Shown piece by piece: positions 23,907-37,920 of a stretch of DNA of 64,000 nucleotides. Numbering within the stretch: the stretch's first letter is position 1; the number at the start of each line of letters is the position of its first letter. The stretch spans positions 77,634,118-77,698,117 of the forward strand of contig NC_054537.1 of NCBI RefSeq assembly GCF_017654505.1. Direction: 5' to 3'. Position numbers and translations under genes: made by a program. The notes under the pieces are model-generated. The model was not told the DNA's origin and ran no database searches. It saw only the letters and a list, made by a program, of their open reading frames with translations. Origin of the DNA: Polyodon spathula (Eukaryota; Chordata; Actinopteri; Acipenseriformes; Polyodontidae).

Positions 23907-26900
23907 TTCTTTTAGATTTTTGCTTGTGTGTTTTTGTACCGTTTTTAATCTTAACGGTCACTTTGTTAGAAGAGAAAAAATAAGCACTTGCCGTTGATCA
24001 AACATTCTCACGATTTTATCTGGATGGGGCATTTTAACCCCATACAGGCTGTCAAACAATAATTATAATAAAACAGCATGTTTTTAAATAAACAGCACAT
24101 ATAAATAATAATACAACAAAATAATACATAATACACAAAGGGGCGAGGTAACCCGCCACACATCGTTGCTTCAGAAATTGCATTAACTTACCATGGCATT
24201 ACTCATCACCACTGCTACTTGTCTCAGGTAAAATTAGCCTCTAATGTACCATGATACTATTTTTCTGGCTTGCAAGTTTGATTGAGAGAAATATCAACTG
24301 TATAATACTGTGTATACTGCATGATTATTGTACCTAGATCTGGTGGTATTCTGTTAAACTGTATTACAGTGTATTTCAGTTTTGATAGACCTAGGCTGAC
24401 AGAAATATGTTCCGGGTTTGGTCTGTGGAAAAGGTGGCAAACCTATGTGACATACAGATGGACGGATGTAGGGACAGACAGGCACCACTGTGTATACCGG
24501 TACTCAGAATCTGATATTCTCAATAAATTATGCTAAATGTTAATACCAAGTATAATATGGATGTATGGAAATATGTAACATGTGACATACAGTAAATACA
24601 CAGCCTTTATATCCACTTTGCAGGGGGGGTCATAATAAAACTGTTAAGCTTACATACAGTGACTAGAGAAATGTAGCCACATCGTTGAGTACTTATATGA
24701 ACTTTTTCAGGTGTTACTTGTGTCTCTTGTTATAACTCACACCCAGTTTTAAAATGTGCATTCTAGTTATGTGCTTGAGTTCCAATTTTGTGATTGATGT
24801 GGTCTTTTGAGGTTGTCCTAAATATCCAGATGCATTAGACAACACTGGAGGTGGGAGTCGTTTTAAAATCTGTGGTTTATCCAATGTGGAATTCCTCTGG
24901 CACTGGCGATCTTTTATCTCTGATGCCATGGAATGAGTGCACAAATGGAATAGATGAAGAAACACAGTCAGACATTCATACAGTAAACATTAACTCCTTG
25001 TCTTGACTGAGACGCCTCAACCTGGCAGTGGTATATAGAAATCCCTGTTGTGCCAACCGCAATTACCAGCAAAAGACTGTAACACAATGTGAAACAAGAA
25101 AATCTGTCAGCACTGAAGTGAAAACGGAGCGCTGAAATGGTAGCACTACTGATAATGAATCCCTTTTTAATGGAGGTAAAAGTACCTGTAATACATAAAC
25201 CATTTGGTATTTGTAAGGGGTTTCTGAGAAGGTTCCATAGAAGATGTATGCCATGAATTACTTAATATGTACATTGTATAAAGTAGGTTGCTTTCTGGTT
25301 GACATCTGTTTAAAAAAAAGGGGGTATTTTGAAGAGCTGTTCTAAAATATGTCTACCGTGTGACTGATTACTGCATTGCTCCATAATTGAGGCTTGTTTG
25401 CACTCATTTAACAAGCTGTCTTTCACTAACAAACTCATGCATGTGCATTATTGTGTGTTTTATGATAAGATTGGAGTTGTAAAGATCTATTGAGGTATGA
25501 GTTTGGAAATGGAAATATAGGCACTGGATAAATGAACGTATGAATATGGCATTGATATATGGTGATTTGGTCACACTTTAAAATCGTAGGTTTTTCCTAA
25601 AACATCTTAACTTAATGATGTGTTTTGGTGTATGAACAAATAATATCAGAAATGTCTTTAAATATAAAATAATTTATAAAAAATACATGTAGATCTGACA
25701 GATAGTGATTTCAAGGGAGTTCCTGTGTCTTCATATTTTCCATATTAAATGGTCAGTCATCCCACACTATAATTTCCAAGAGAAAACAAAAATATTTCTT
25801 GTCCGGTCAATTTCTCTGTTTGCATCCAAACTTTAATTGCCATGTGTTGTGGATGTGATGACAATGACTGAATATACTGTCTGTATGATCATGTCACTTA
25901 AAACAAGGTCAGTATAACTTGTAAATTCCTTGCCGAAATTCCTATTGGTAAACTGGTGACCAAGCAACAGTTGGGAATTGGAACACTTATTTCCTCAGCA
26001 GGTATTTAAAAAGGTACACAGAAATTATGCATAACTTTAGAAAGAAACAGACAATTTATTTTTATTTTTTCTTGAACAAGATTAACCAGATCTTCAACCA
26101 GCATTAGGACCAACATGATACATCTAAAACCAGCACACTACCACCTCTGATCAGGACAAACCAGTTTTGGTCAATGCTGGAATTTCCCACAGTGGTTTCT
26201 AGAATCTAAACAAAGACAATGCAATAATCACAGCAGTAATTTAACCTATTGATAAGTTTAAAAGGATTTACACTGCTCTTGATCAGTAAAAAGCACTCAA
26301 ACTGTCATTACAAAATCCATTTTCCATAACATTTGATACAGAGTATTCATTTTGGAATTAAATTGAGGCTGAGTAAACTGATTCAAGACTACAACCTGTT
26401 AGTCTCCTGACCTTTAAACAACTGTGGTATCCACAAGGTAATTGGTCAGATTTTCGTTTAAAGTCTGGTTTGTGGCCATTTATGTACCATTAGCAAGATT
26501 TACTGTAATTCTGTTCTTGTTGCGTAAAAGCTCAACAATATAACATGTTCAGTTTCTGTGTTAGAATATCAAAGAAAAGGAGGGTATTTGATGATATTTT
26601 AAATTTAGGTTGAAGGAGTTTAAAAAAACAAAAATGTACCCATAGACAAACTGATTTAAACAAAAAGAAGTGTACAAGTGGGTGGATATGTTAATCCATG
26701 AGACAACTGTCATGTCAGTCAATTAGATTTCTCATCATGTTCAAAGTAATGGGTTTGTTGTTTGGTAAAATAGGGTTTGTAATTAGAAAAAAAAAAAACA
26801 TTAGAGTGTAGGCGTTTGATAAGAACTCTTTTACAGTAAATTATGTTTCTTTCACAATACTAATCACATCCTCTTTCTTTAAATTTACGAAAGGACGCAT

Positions 26901-27075
26901 TTCCCGACGTGACTTGATATAGTGAATAAATGTTTCACACAAAGTTTTAAATATATGTAGAAAACCATTTATTCAATTGAAATTTGGTTTATACATTATA
27001 CGTGGCAGGAGATTTATTTTACTACTGATCTACTACAATTTTAAGTTAGAACCTGCCAAGGTTACCAATGTTAAT

Positions 27076-27153
27076 AATATATATATATATATATATATAT
27101 TAGTATATATATAATATCTCTATATATATATTATATATATTATATATATATAA
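27076..27153. repeat. Interrupted (AT)n microsatellite
   Basis: AT tract of about 78 bp with several interruptions. Confidence 0.93.
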
Positions 27154-27450
27154 CTATAATAGCAGCAAATTGTAGGACTTAGTTGAAGACAACTTAATAC
27201 ATGACAGCATGTAAAATATGCGAGTAGAAATATGTAAATAGAATAGACAAGCATATAGTCTCATTTGGTGCAGCAGTTTTGTAAGCACACAGAAGAGTAG
27301 AACACAATGCAAATACTGTGATTCAAATAAAAAACAGGTTCATGCATGCTTTGATTTCCTAGTAATTGCTTACTTCAACTACCAGATATCAGTTGGTAGA
27401 CATAGCATGTTCCGTGATGAATAGGAAAACTGTGTTTTACCCTTTAAAAA

Positions 27451-27458
<8 letters not shown>

Positions 27459-27534
<76 letters not shown>
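27459..27534. repeat. (AT)n microsatellite
   Basis: About 38 AT units preceded by an A run. Confidence 0.97.
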
Positions 27535-27542
<8 letters not shown>

Positions 27543-29448
27543 TTGGCAACTTCAGAGCTGTTGTATACTATCCAACCGTTATAACTTGTACTTTGTCCAA
27601 CAATTCTGAAAATTGCGCCAGGTACAGTGTAAAGGCTAAAATGGTTATTTGGTGTGCATGTTTCAAATGCTTCCTACAAGGAGCAACTGCTATGTCTCCT
27701 GTGATTCCAGTAGCAGCCACCATGAAATAATGCAGACAGAAGAGGCAGGGGAGAAGCTGACAACATTAGTTCTTATAAAGCTGGTATATATATCATGTTT
27801 TAAATCATATTTCTATAAAATATTAGAGGTGCAGTCAACAACCAAATATGTGGAGATTCTTCATTGAAAGTCTTCAAATACAACTAAAATCATACATGCT
27901 CATTGAGAAAACCTTAATATTAAAAAGAAAGAAGCAAGAAAAAGGGAGACCTTCACATACAACTGAAAACCAGCATGTGCTTGTTATATATGATATACAC
28001 AAGGTTTTTATGGCTCTGAATAGGGCATCAGGGCAATAAATGTTTTATTGGGGTTTGGGGGAAAAAAAACAAAAAAACATGGTGATCATAATAGATTAAT
28101 GAATGCATCTCTAGTGTGGTTCTTTTGTGAACAAACATTTGAGATAAACACAGCGAATAGCACAGCATTGAAGATATTTTTTTACTTTATAAAAGCATTA
28201 GCTTGAGAAATATCTTGCAATTATAGTGAAGGGCCCCTTATACCTTTTCATTAAGCAAGATCAGATTCTGGGTTCAAGACATTCCACTGGTCATTGGAAT
28301 ATTGCCAGCCCCTAATATCTGCTCAAGGGCATATCAGTAATTGTGAAATTTATATCTGTTTAATTGGTTAATAAGAGCAGAACATTAATCCTCCCACATC
28401 TGATTTATGTCCGGCAATAATTTCAGAGATTATCGCTTTTTAGTAATTATAGAAAGGTCTCGGCTTCAATGTTCTGGTATGCTTTTGATGGTGGTGTAAC
28501 TACTTTGAGTAGAAAAAAGTGCCTTTTTAAAAAATTAAGAAATGTTTTTAAATTATGCTCCTTGTACTTCTATCAAATACCTGTCAGACAAAATAATGAA
28601 CGTCCAAATTGCATTAAAAAAAGAAAGAGCAAAGCTGTTTACTCCGAAACGTAATTTGCACAATAAAGTGATCAAACAATTACATTTAATGTAGGCCTAA
28701 ATTGTTTCTCAGAATTGTAGTTTCATTACAGAAAAAAAAATGCTAATGATGATTGGAGCAAATAGCTTTGAGAATCTGACCAATTCTGTACATTAGTATT
28801 GTAAAGTTGGTTTCTTTTGCCTATTTAAATTAAAATGCAAGTGTTTCTGTCAGCTCCTGATCTTATGTTTGCCTGCTGTTGAAGAATATATCCTGGCCCA
28901 TGAAGCCTTTTTCTCTCAGCATTTTGAGCTAGTGAGGAGGCATCTGAATAGAACTAAATTTTTTACGAGTTTGAACAATAACCTCTGATTGAATCATATG
29001 CTTTCAAATGAAAGGAAGGTTGAAAATTGAAGTGATCAAGGTTGTACACAAGCTGGGCATGTTATTATTCCCCATGAGGTTTTTTATTCCATTGTAAGGT
29101 ATTTAGCAGAGGTACTTGGAAATGCTTTATGACCCACATAAATAGATGTAGAACCAGTCTTCTAATTGTGATAAAACCTGGCAAGGATATTCATTCACAA
29201 AAGTTCCTGCACTGAATTTGAATATATGTGACCTACTTATTTATGATTTTCCAAGAAGTTATTCAACTTTTAAATAATGTGAATGAGGGTTGTGGTACAT
29301 CTGTACCATATGTATGTTGTGGTTAAATTTGTTATTGTGTTTTCAATGCCATCACATTGTGATTCCATGTTTGCTGACCAATTGTAATAAAATGCTATTG
29401 AACATGCTCCCCATGCATATTGTACCAAATGATAAAAGTGTTTTACTT

Positions 29449-29450
<2 letters not shown>

Positions 29451-29480
<30 letters not shown>
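29451..29480. repeat. (AT)15 microsatellite
   Basis: 30 bp of AT dinucleotide. Confidence 0.95.
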
Positions 29481-29485
<5 letters not shown>

Positions 29486-30533
29486 TTATGTTGAAAAACC
29501 ACAATTGGCTCCTTTATACATTGCTTATCTTTTTCTCCTCTTCTGTCAAAATTAAGGAAGGAGCTAAAATAACATGGCCAAGGCCATAGCCAGCTATGAA
29601 GCTCCCGAGGCACAGGCCTCTGTTAAAATAATACTTATAATTATTTATTTAGGCTCTCTTCCACGTTGCTTTGCCGCAAAATAAAATCCCTTGTTGTGTG
29701 CATACATGGATTCCCAAGTCCCGCTGATACTATAGCCTCTGTGATCTTCAGAAACTTGCACTGTCATTGCAAACTACAGCAACACCATACGGTGTAGCAT
29801 ATACCACCATAGCCGTTTTAGTTAAACATGTTCGAATGGCTTCGAAAAAACCAAGGTTTATTAGCTACTTTTTTGCAAAGTAATAACGTTGATTAGAAAG
29901 AAGTACATATCAGCCTAATAGCAAGGAATAATAAATTCCATTGGTAGTCCACGGTTTAGCGAACCCATCTTATTAATGTTCCAATTGTAAACCACGGGTA
30001 TAGTGGAAGCTGCAGCTTACTGGACCCAGTTTATGCACTTTTTAGCAATTCTATACAGTAGTTTAGAATCCCAGGTTGTGAATATTATTAGGTCTTTTTA
30101 GGTGGGGGTTTGGGGACACTGTAGCTTACTGTATACATAAATATGCCTTATACATTTGGGCTCTCTGAATAGTCCAATACGCAGTTGAAATTGGGTGTTT
30201 AAGTGGTTGTTTCATGTTGAGACAAGTAGTGTGCAGCTTGACATATTGTATGCTTAAATTGTTTACTTACGTCGAGTCTCTGTTTAACAATGGTGATGTC
30301 ATTGTTTTATGAAACAGGTGGTTTAGTGTTGTAACTACAACCTCCAAGCAGCGAGGGGAAAGCGATCATCACTGTGGTCTTAGGAATGTAGAAGTAGAAA
30401 AATATGTGAGCTTGTTTTGTCGTTACCATTTTCCACGATTAAATTAAGAAACTGAGATGGTTTAATGTTGCTAATTACAACATTAAAGGCAGGTAGAGCG
30501 CTCAGAAATAAAAGCCATAAAACAGTTCCCTTT

Positions 30534-31409
30534 CAAGTATGAAATGTAACTATTACTGAATGGGTATTTACCTCCTAAAGACCCAAATCCTGAAAATTGT
30601 ATACCAAAGCTGCTCACCAAGCCTGTGACGCAGTCAGCACTTCACCCCCGAGGTATCAAAAGGACTGCGCTCACAGATCTCAGCCCAGTTTTTCATTTCA
30701 AGACTGACCTGATCAAAGAGCCTTGTTCATATAAGTACTTTTTGCTTCTGTCTGTATATAGTTCACATTTTTTGTGGTTTACACAAATTATATGTGATAT
30801 TTAAAGTAATTGCTGTAATAATTTTCTGTTACGTGTATTGTGTGCACTACAGCTTGTTGCTAGTTACGCCCTGCTGCGGCCTTTTTGCTTTTCAGCACTA
30901 TACAAGACGTTTTATATTCATGTAATTGTTTAATTACTGTTTTTTGTTGAGAGTCTCTTCTCATTGTGTTGTTTCTGTTTTTATAGACACCACACGCAGA
31001 CCTATCTGCAGTGTGGTGCTCAGCAGCAAGTGCAGCTTGCTGGGCAGGACTGAGATACTTGTTTCCATTGTTTTTGCTTGCAATTTCAACCTCGGTATCT
31101 TGATTACATTTTGTTGACAGCTTTTTGCGAAGGCTGTTAGTCCATTATAAGAAGCAGGCTTCCCTCAGTCTTGTGTTGATACTGACTGAGTGGTTTTGCC
31201 AGTGGTCCATGTACGTTGCCACCCACAGTGACTGTGAACTGGTGGACCAGTACCGACCTGGTGCTAAAGTCATCACACCTGTATTGACCCAGTTCCAACC
31301 CTGTACCGTACCTCTACCGAACCGGTTCCAGCCCACTACCGACCGGTGTCAAGGTCACCGGTCCAGTACTAAACAAGTCCCACTCAGGTCTTGACCCGCC
31401 CGGTCGAGA

Positions 31410-31475
<66 letters not shown>

Positions 31476-31925
31476 TATATAATGATAAACAGATTGAGGC
31501 AACAGCTGTACAACCCTGTACTGTAGAGTACATTGATTGCTCCTTACATCATGCCCAGGTTCAAGCCCTGTGAGACATGTAAGGCCTGTCTGCCTGTGGA
31601 GGAGCCTGTTCCTGCCTGGGGCTAGAGCATGCACAGGAGGTACGGGTTAATCACAGCTTGGTGAATTTTGTGAAACTTGTGAAGAGGTTAGCCTGCTCAG
31701 CACTCTCCCCCATCACCCTCTCTTAGACAGGTGGCTGTGTCCTCACCCCATGGCTCTGCGCCAAAGGAGAGCGGACGACACACCCGGGAAAGTATCCCGA
31801 GCTTCCTTGCTGCCTTGGTTCAGGCACCTAATTTGCTGCTCCTATCCAAAGACACGTTGTGCCCTAACAAGCAGTGGTGGGTTTCTGAGGTGATCTCAAA
31901 ATGATGGCATCCTGTTAGCATACCA
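30534..31925 (+). mobile_element. DIRS-like retrotransposon, 5' fragment
   Basis: 30534-30720 (GTTCCCTTTCAAGTATGAAA onward) is homologous, in reverse complement, to 21988-22132 and to the GTTACATTTCATACTTGAAA end at 21872, so it is the left inverted terminal region of the same family. The following sequence, up to about 31925, holds proline/charged coding-like blocks (for example CETCKACLPVEEPVPAWG near 31567) resembling the gag region of fish DIRS elements, but with many stops. An (AT)n tract interrupts it at 31413. No polymerase or recombinase follows, so the element is 3'-truncated. The right boundary is approximate. Confidence 0.55.
31413..31481. repeat. (TA)n microsatellite
   Basis: About 30 TA units, then a short interrupted TA extension. 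Confidence 0.96.
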
Positions 31926-34900
31926 GTCGCATAAATGGTATATGTTTGTTTATTTTTTAAAGCTGTTGCTAAGGAACAACTATGGGAATCAAAAAGTTTA
32001 TGCATTCAGATATGTGGATTGTATTTTGTCAGTTGTCTTCATACATTCAATAAGTTTTTGTGTTTGCACACTCGGATCCAAAGTGCTTCGTCATTAACAG
32101 AAAACAATTTTCTGAAAGGCCTTAAAGAATTGCTACAGACACTGCCAGTGGTATGGGGTGGTTCTTACTTGGAAAATGTTTTTTAAATATTCCACTAATT
32201 TTAGATTTCTGATTTATGTAAAGTGGAGGTACTGTATGCACTGGTCCTTAATCTTCTCATTTTACCTGCTTGTTTGTGCAACTACAGATGATACTGCTGG
32301 TGATTAGAATCATGCAATGACAAGTCTGAGACCTTTAATCTCAAGGCTAAACAATTTTGATAGAAACTGACTTCATGGTTCCACTACACTTTTTAAATGT
32401 AATTTATTTATTAGGGGTGTGTCTGTAAATGGTTATAGTGTATGTCTAATTGTGACAGTGGTGTGCACTGCGAAACATGACCAAGAGTAATACGTAGCAA
32501 CTTGTAGTCCCTTAAATGGTTCTTGAAGGATAGATAAATATGATTTATAGTTAGTATGCCCTCTCTATTTCACATGCGTTTTTTCTTTGATAAAAATCCA
32601 AGATCATTTAAAATGTATTACACATAATACAAACACCATCACATGTATTCTGACACGTACCGCATAATATGATGTGCCCATATTATTTATAGAGATTTTT
32701 ACTAGAAGGTTTTATATGTCCTTTTATTTGTTCTGTAGTGTAGTAGCTCTGTAGTATCAAAGGCACTTTGGTGATTTTTAAAAAATATATATTTTTGTAG
32801 AAAGTAATGTCCTAGTTTTATTGTATAATGCATTACATTTACAGGCATTCTTTCATACACTACCCACCCCCCGGTCCAGTCTGCCAAAGCTGTTTTTGAG
32901 ATAATGTTATGAGGTAAAAGGTATAAATTCTCAGGAGATCTACAATCTGTAAACCTATCAAGTAGACACACTCTTTGTAGACTACAGTGCTACAGTGCAA
33001 TGATAATTTTATTTAAATGTGTCTGTTTTCTTTTTTCTTACGTAACACTTAGTCATTCTCCTGTTCCAAAATATTTGTACATTTAGTTGTGCTGTAAAAA
33101 AATAAAATAAATTCCTTCATTTAAAAAAAAAAAGCTGAAAAGGCCATTATTGTATATGCTGTATATAGTATAAGCAATGGTTCTAAGTGATGCTTGTAGT
33201 ATTTTTGTGTTTTCTGTTTATTGTACTGTCTTGTGGTGGTCCAGTCTAAACAGTCCAAAACAACCCTTCTCCTGAAATTCCAGTATAGATTAACAACGGT
33301 ATGGGTTGAATCTTTAAAAATAATTCACTGTTTCAAGTGCCGTCACGAGAAGTTTATTTTCTCACTGATTCCACACTTTGAGTATTTCAGATACCGTTAA
33401 CAATACAGACTTCCTGTTCTGATTTGTAAAAATGATATGGGAATTGCTTAATCAACTCTGTTCCCAGTGTCACTTGCAATGGTTTTATTTTTTGCCTGAT
33501 CTCTTTGTACTACTTCATCCTCCTCCCACCATTTTAAAGGCTTAGGCTTTTATACAGGTTGTGCTGTATGTCCTGTTCACTTATTAGAATGTTTGATTTT
33601 TCTTGGACCCTTAGTTGATTTGTGTTGTAAATCCGGTTGCTTGCAGGAGTCAAGCTGTAGTGCCCCGTTATTTTAAATGGTATGTTTGAATCATTTTCAT
33701 TGCAGTTGGGAGAGCAGAGTTATAGCATTTTAATAAGCTGAGCCTTTGGCATTTAAGGAAGGGAGCACAAGAAACCAATCCATGACTTTGCATGAAGTCC
33801 TGTCTTTTATTTGTACAATTCCTACTTCTAGATGCTGGGAGCAAAATATGTGGTGTTAGTATAATTTATACAATACAATAATTATTGTTGTTATTAATAT
33901 AATTGTTATTTTATTTCATTGTGTCATTTCTCAAGTCCTTCAGAGGCATCCTAGATTTTACATTTAAAATAAATATTTATGACTTTTCTTGAAAAATTAA
34001 AGAAGCTGGATTTTCTGTAACAGAAAGCTGACTGTGTTTGTTTTGTAACTGTCAGTCAGCTGTGAATCTTGCCTGTAGGTCCCATTATTATATTATTGTT
34101 ATTTTTTAATTTATTGATGTATTTGTATTAAGTAAAATACTTGTGCAGGCAAAACCTGCTTTATTTGAAGATGTGATCTCCATGGATGCAAGGTTAAATA
34201 AACCTGTATTGACACTTACACTCAGTCCCCCAATTCAGTTGCAATACAGAGAGCTTTCAGGCGTCCAAATTAGGCTGCATCAGTCCCGCGTGACAATCCA
34301 ATTGGCGCATAATGTACATCACTGTAAACAAAACAAGCAATGTGATGGCAATGGAAATAAAATTAAAAAAAAAATAAAATTCAAACCATGTTAAGTTAGA
34401 GCCCATATGGATGAGATGTGAGAACAATTCTATATTTAATAGAGCCTATCTAGGTTGATTTAGTTCTCTCATTAAAAATATTGAATTGACAAACTGTTAC
34501 AAGTTCAAGGATTTACTACGCTCACACATACATGCGCACACACAAGAAATGTTTAATCAATATTAGTATTGTATTAAGTTCTCAAATATTAAACAGAAAT
34601 CACAAAAGTCAGAAAGTAAATCTCTTAGTTTCTAAGCACAAGTCAAAGCTCTCTCAAGCAGCTGGCAGGCCAGTGAAATATGATACGACTTGCTCACACA
34701 CACACACACACAGCCTAAACTGAAATGGTGCAGACTTATAATATGTCACATTAAGCTTACTAATGGTTTATAAATTAATAATATAGCAAGTTTACTTTTT
34801 TAAAAAATAAAAAATAATATGAGGTAAATTACTTATAGTTAGTTCATTAAGTTTCACTAAAAGTTTTTCCACACACAAGATGTGCAAACGAAATAATTAA

Positions 34901-35122
34901 TAGTTGAATTCTACGATTAATTTAGATCCATGAAAGGAAAATGCAACTGGAATTATACACAGCGGTTACTTGAAGACTTTTGGTCGGCTGGTTTGGAAAC
35001 TCAATCTGTTGAAGTGTCCAGGATAAAAGGCGCTCCTCTCAGTTGATAATCTTAAATAATGTGTTGTAACTTTTACATCAATAGACTGTACATCTAGGCT
35101 TTCTTAAAATATTGTGCAGGAG
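31926..35122. other. Intergenic, nothing recognised
   Basis: AT-rich DNA with a short (CA)n at about 34695-34712. No supportable gene. Confidence 0.6.
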
Positions 35123-35875
35123 TGTGGCAAAGTAGTTAACAGTGTGCAGGTGCAAGTGATCAATGAACAGACAGACAATTATAATCCAGGTGGACGGTTG
35201 TTTAATGGGTTTGCATGTCCAGTGCCTGACGGCAAAACAAACAGTAAACAATAATGATGGTAATATACATTTACAGCTGCGTGTATTACTTAATTTGTAA
35301 TCCCCGGGTTGGTCCCGAAATAATGGTCCCATTTATTGTGCACCCACGTGAAACACAAAACACATACAAAAGTCTGTTAGTGTGTGAATTAGTGCACGTG
35401 GTGCAAATACAGTTATTTGTGATGCAAGTGCAGTGCAGTTCCGGGTGTGTGCTGGCCACTGGCGACAGTTCCGGAACATGTTAGCCGTCTAAGTATCATT
35501 TAGACAAAACAAACAGACACTCACGATATGGATACACAAAACACAGGTCCTTCCGGGTTCTTTTTCATTAGCCAAAATGAAAGAACAGATTGTGTCGCTC
35601 CGTCCCCTACGTATACTGTTACTCATGACCCCTTGATAAATGATTGCAGCTGCTCCTCCAATCTGTGGCTGCCACTTCATTTCCCTTCAGGGTTGATGAG
35701 TTAATATACCGAAGTGCTGCCACCTTTTCTAAATGACCGACTGCCTTTTAACCCTTGGAATGAAGTGTCAGGCCAAGCAGTCCAGAGTACTTTGTTCCCG
35801 TTACTTAGTGCCGTCATCAGTTGGGAGGGAGGTTTACCACCAAGAATCATTGTCTTTCTGTCACAGAAATTACTC
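35123..35875 (+). repeat. LTR family C, copy 2
   Basis: 753 bp beginning TGTGGCAAAGTAG and ending CTGTCACA, homologous to 16549-17183 and, in its 3' part, to 54826-55138. It is longer than copy 1 mainly through an extra block around 35400-35540. No convincing target duplication is visible. No internal retroelement sequence is attached. Confidence 0.75.
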
Positions 35876-36032
35876 TGTTGTTTGAATTCTTGCATATTTA
35901 TCTATAGAGGCTGTTCTTTCAGACAGGTGATCCCAGGCATGTAATGTCCACATCTGTGTAACATTTTTTTTTTTTTTTTTTTATTAATTTGGTTTGCATA
36001 TGCTAAGACCACACTCTGTTTCCTCTTCACAG

Positions 36033-36225
36033 CCTCGCTGGAGAGTTCACAGTAGTGTCCCCATTCCAGAGGCAGAGAACCACCTGACTGCCGCTTCCGC
36101 GAGATCACAAGCAAGTGGCCTCTTCAAGGAAGAAAATGGAAGAAAAATGAAGTCTGAAGAGATGTTTCCAAAAAGTGGAAGTGGAAGCGTCCCTTTGTTT
36201 ACTAGTATACTGTACTTCAAATAAA
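36033..36225 (+). CDS. Candidate exon of an unidentified + strand gene
   Basis: A good splice acceptor (TCTGTTTCCTCTTCACAG ending at 36032, preceded by a long T run) is followed by about 63 open codons ending in a stop at 36223-36225. The peptide is hydrophilic and non-repetitive (EAENHLTAASARSQASG, then FKEENGRKMKSEEM), unlike the random frames elsewhere. No strong donor follows, so if real it would be a terminal exon. I do not recognise the protein. In human the gene upstream of EXT1 on the same strand is SAMD12, but this peptide was not matched to it. It may equally be a chance frame beside an LTR. Confidence 0.22.
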
Positions 36226-36248
36226 AAATAGCACTTTATATATAATAT

Positions 36249-37002
<754 letters not shown>

Positions 37003-37168
37003 TACCCTCATAAAGGTTTCCCATAGTAAAAAAATATCAGTGTATTATAAACACAGTGAAAGTATGGTAAAGCACAGGTAAGCATTGTAAAGACAGAGAG
37101 ATATGGTAAAGCAGATTTAAATAATAAAGAACAAACATAGCAAACCAGGGTAAACCTTTATAAGGGTA
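37003..37168. mobile_element. MITE-like element, 166 bp
   Basis: Inverted ends: TACCCTCATAAAGGTTTCCC at 37003 and the reverse complement, with two or three mismatches, ending at 37168. The interior has repeated GGTAAAGCA motifs and no coding capacity. The target duplication is not clear, so the superfamily is not assigned. Confidence 0.6.
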
Positions 37169-37800
37169 TTACTACAGATTTTTGCTACATATTTACAATG
37201 CTGTAACTATGCTAAGCTACCTTAATAACAGTGCAGTTACAGTTGTATGTGTTTTAAACTCTATTAGAAGACCAACAATCATCACTGTGTAACATCTCCA
37301 TGCCCAATTAAACCAAAACAAGCACCCCAACATTCAAAGAGGATAATTTAAAAAAAAAGATGTGTTAATGTGGATATCTAGCATTGCTGCTTTTCTAAGA
37401 AAAAAGGATAGATAACAAATATTAATCCTCTTTTGTACTGGAGCAGTATAAAAAAAAAGGAAAGAGGACAGGTGTCTGATTTAAAATGTTTAATGGGTGT
37501 AAAAATACCTCCACAGTTCAGCGCCTCCTTAATCAATCAAATTGTCAGACTGACTCTAATTATTAAAGTATTCTGGTGTCTAGGGAGATTTAAAAGTTTT
37601 GAACTACTGTAGGCGTAACATGCTACCCATTAGTCAGTTAACATGTCATTTACTATACACTCACAAGCTGCAAGCTCCTGTCAGCACCCGATAGCTGTAC
37701 CGCCCCACACATCACCCAGAAATGTCTATAAAAAAAGGCTTTTCAGAAGCAGAATGAAGTAAAATACAGAAACATCTACATGGATTTGCTTTAGGACACC
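37169..37800. other. Intergenic, nothing recognised
   Basis: AT-rich DNA without supportable features. Confidence 0.55.
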
Positions 37801-37802
37801 GT

Positions 37803-37835
37803 GTGTTGATGTAAACGTACTTTCTAATCACCCTG
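37803..37835 (+). repeat. Half copy of the 37845 foldback element
   Basis: 33 bp from GTGTTGATG to CACCCTG form a near-perfect inverted repeat (two mismatches) with 37845-37877 around a nine-base spacer. Confidence 0.8.
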
Positions 37836-37844
37836 CTTTATATA

Positions 37845-37918
37845 CAGGGTGACTAGAAAGTATGTTTACATCAACACATGGTGTGTTGATGTGGCAAACT
37901 TACACTGTAATCACCCTG
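37845..37918. mobile_element. 74-bp foldback MITE with TA flanks
   Basis: Starts CAGGGTGACTAGAAAG and ends ACTGTAATCACCCTG, the two halves being inverted copies of each other. TA lies on both sides (37843-37844 and 37919-37920), the duplication typical of Tc1/mariner-mobilised elements. No coding capacity. Confidence 0.65.
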
Positions 37919-37920
37919 TA

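Larger units (their letters stand above)
23903..30533. other. Long non-coding stretch
   Basis: No exon, RNA gene or transposon could be supported. It contains AT microsatellites (entered separately). Around 26075-26205 short repeated ACCAGCA-type motifs on both strands look like a decayed fish foldback element. The 28200-29300 part is free of obvious repeats and would be the first place to look for conserved regulatory elements, but nothing in the sequence alone proves this. Confidence 0.5.

Noticed and set aside
26075..26205. ACCAGCA-type motifs suggesting a fish foldback element
   Set aside because: Too decayed to define ends or duplication; noted only in the stretch description.
27366..27584. 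Open frames running through AT microsatellites (also at 13177, 31314, 45512, 52719, 58784)
   Set aside because: Alternating Ile-Tyr peptides are simply translated AT repeats.
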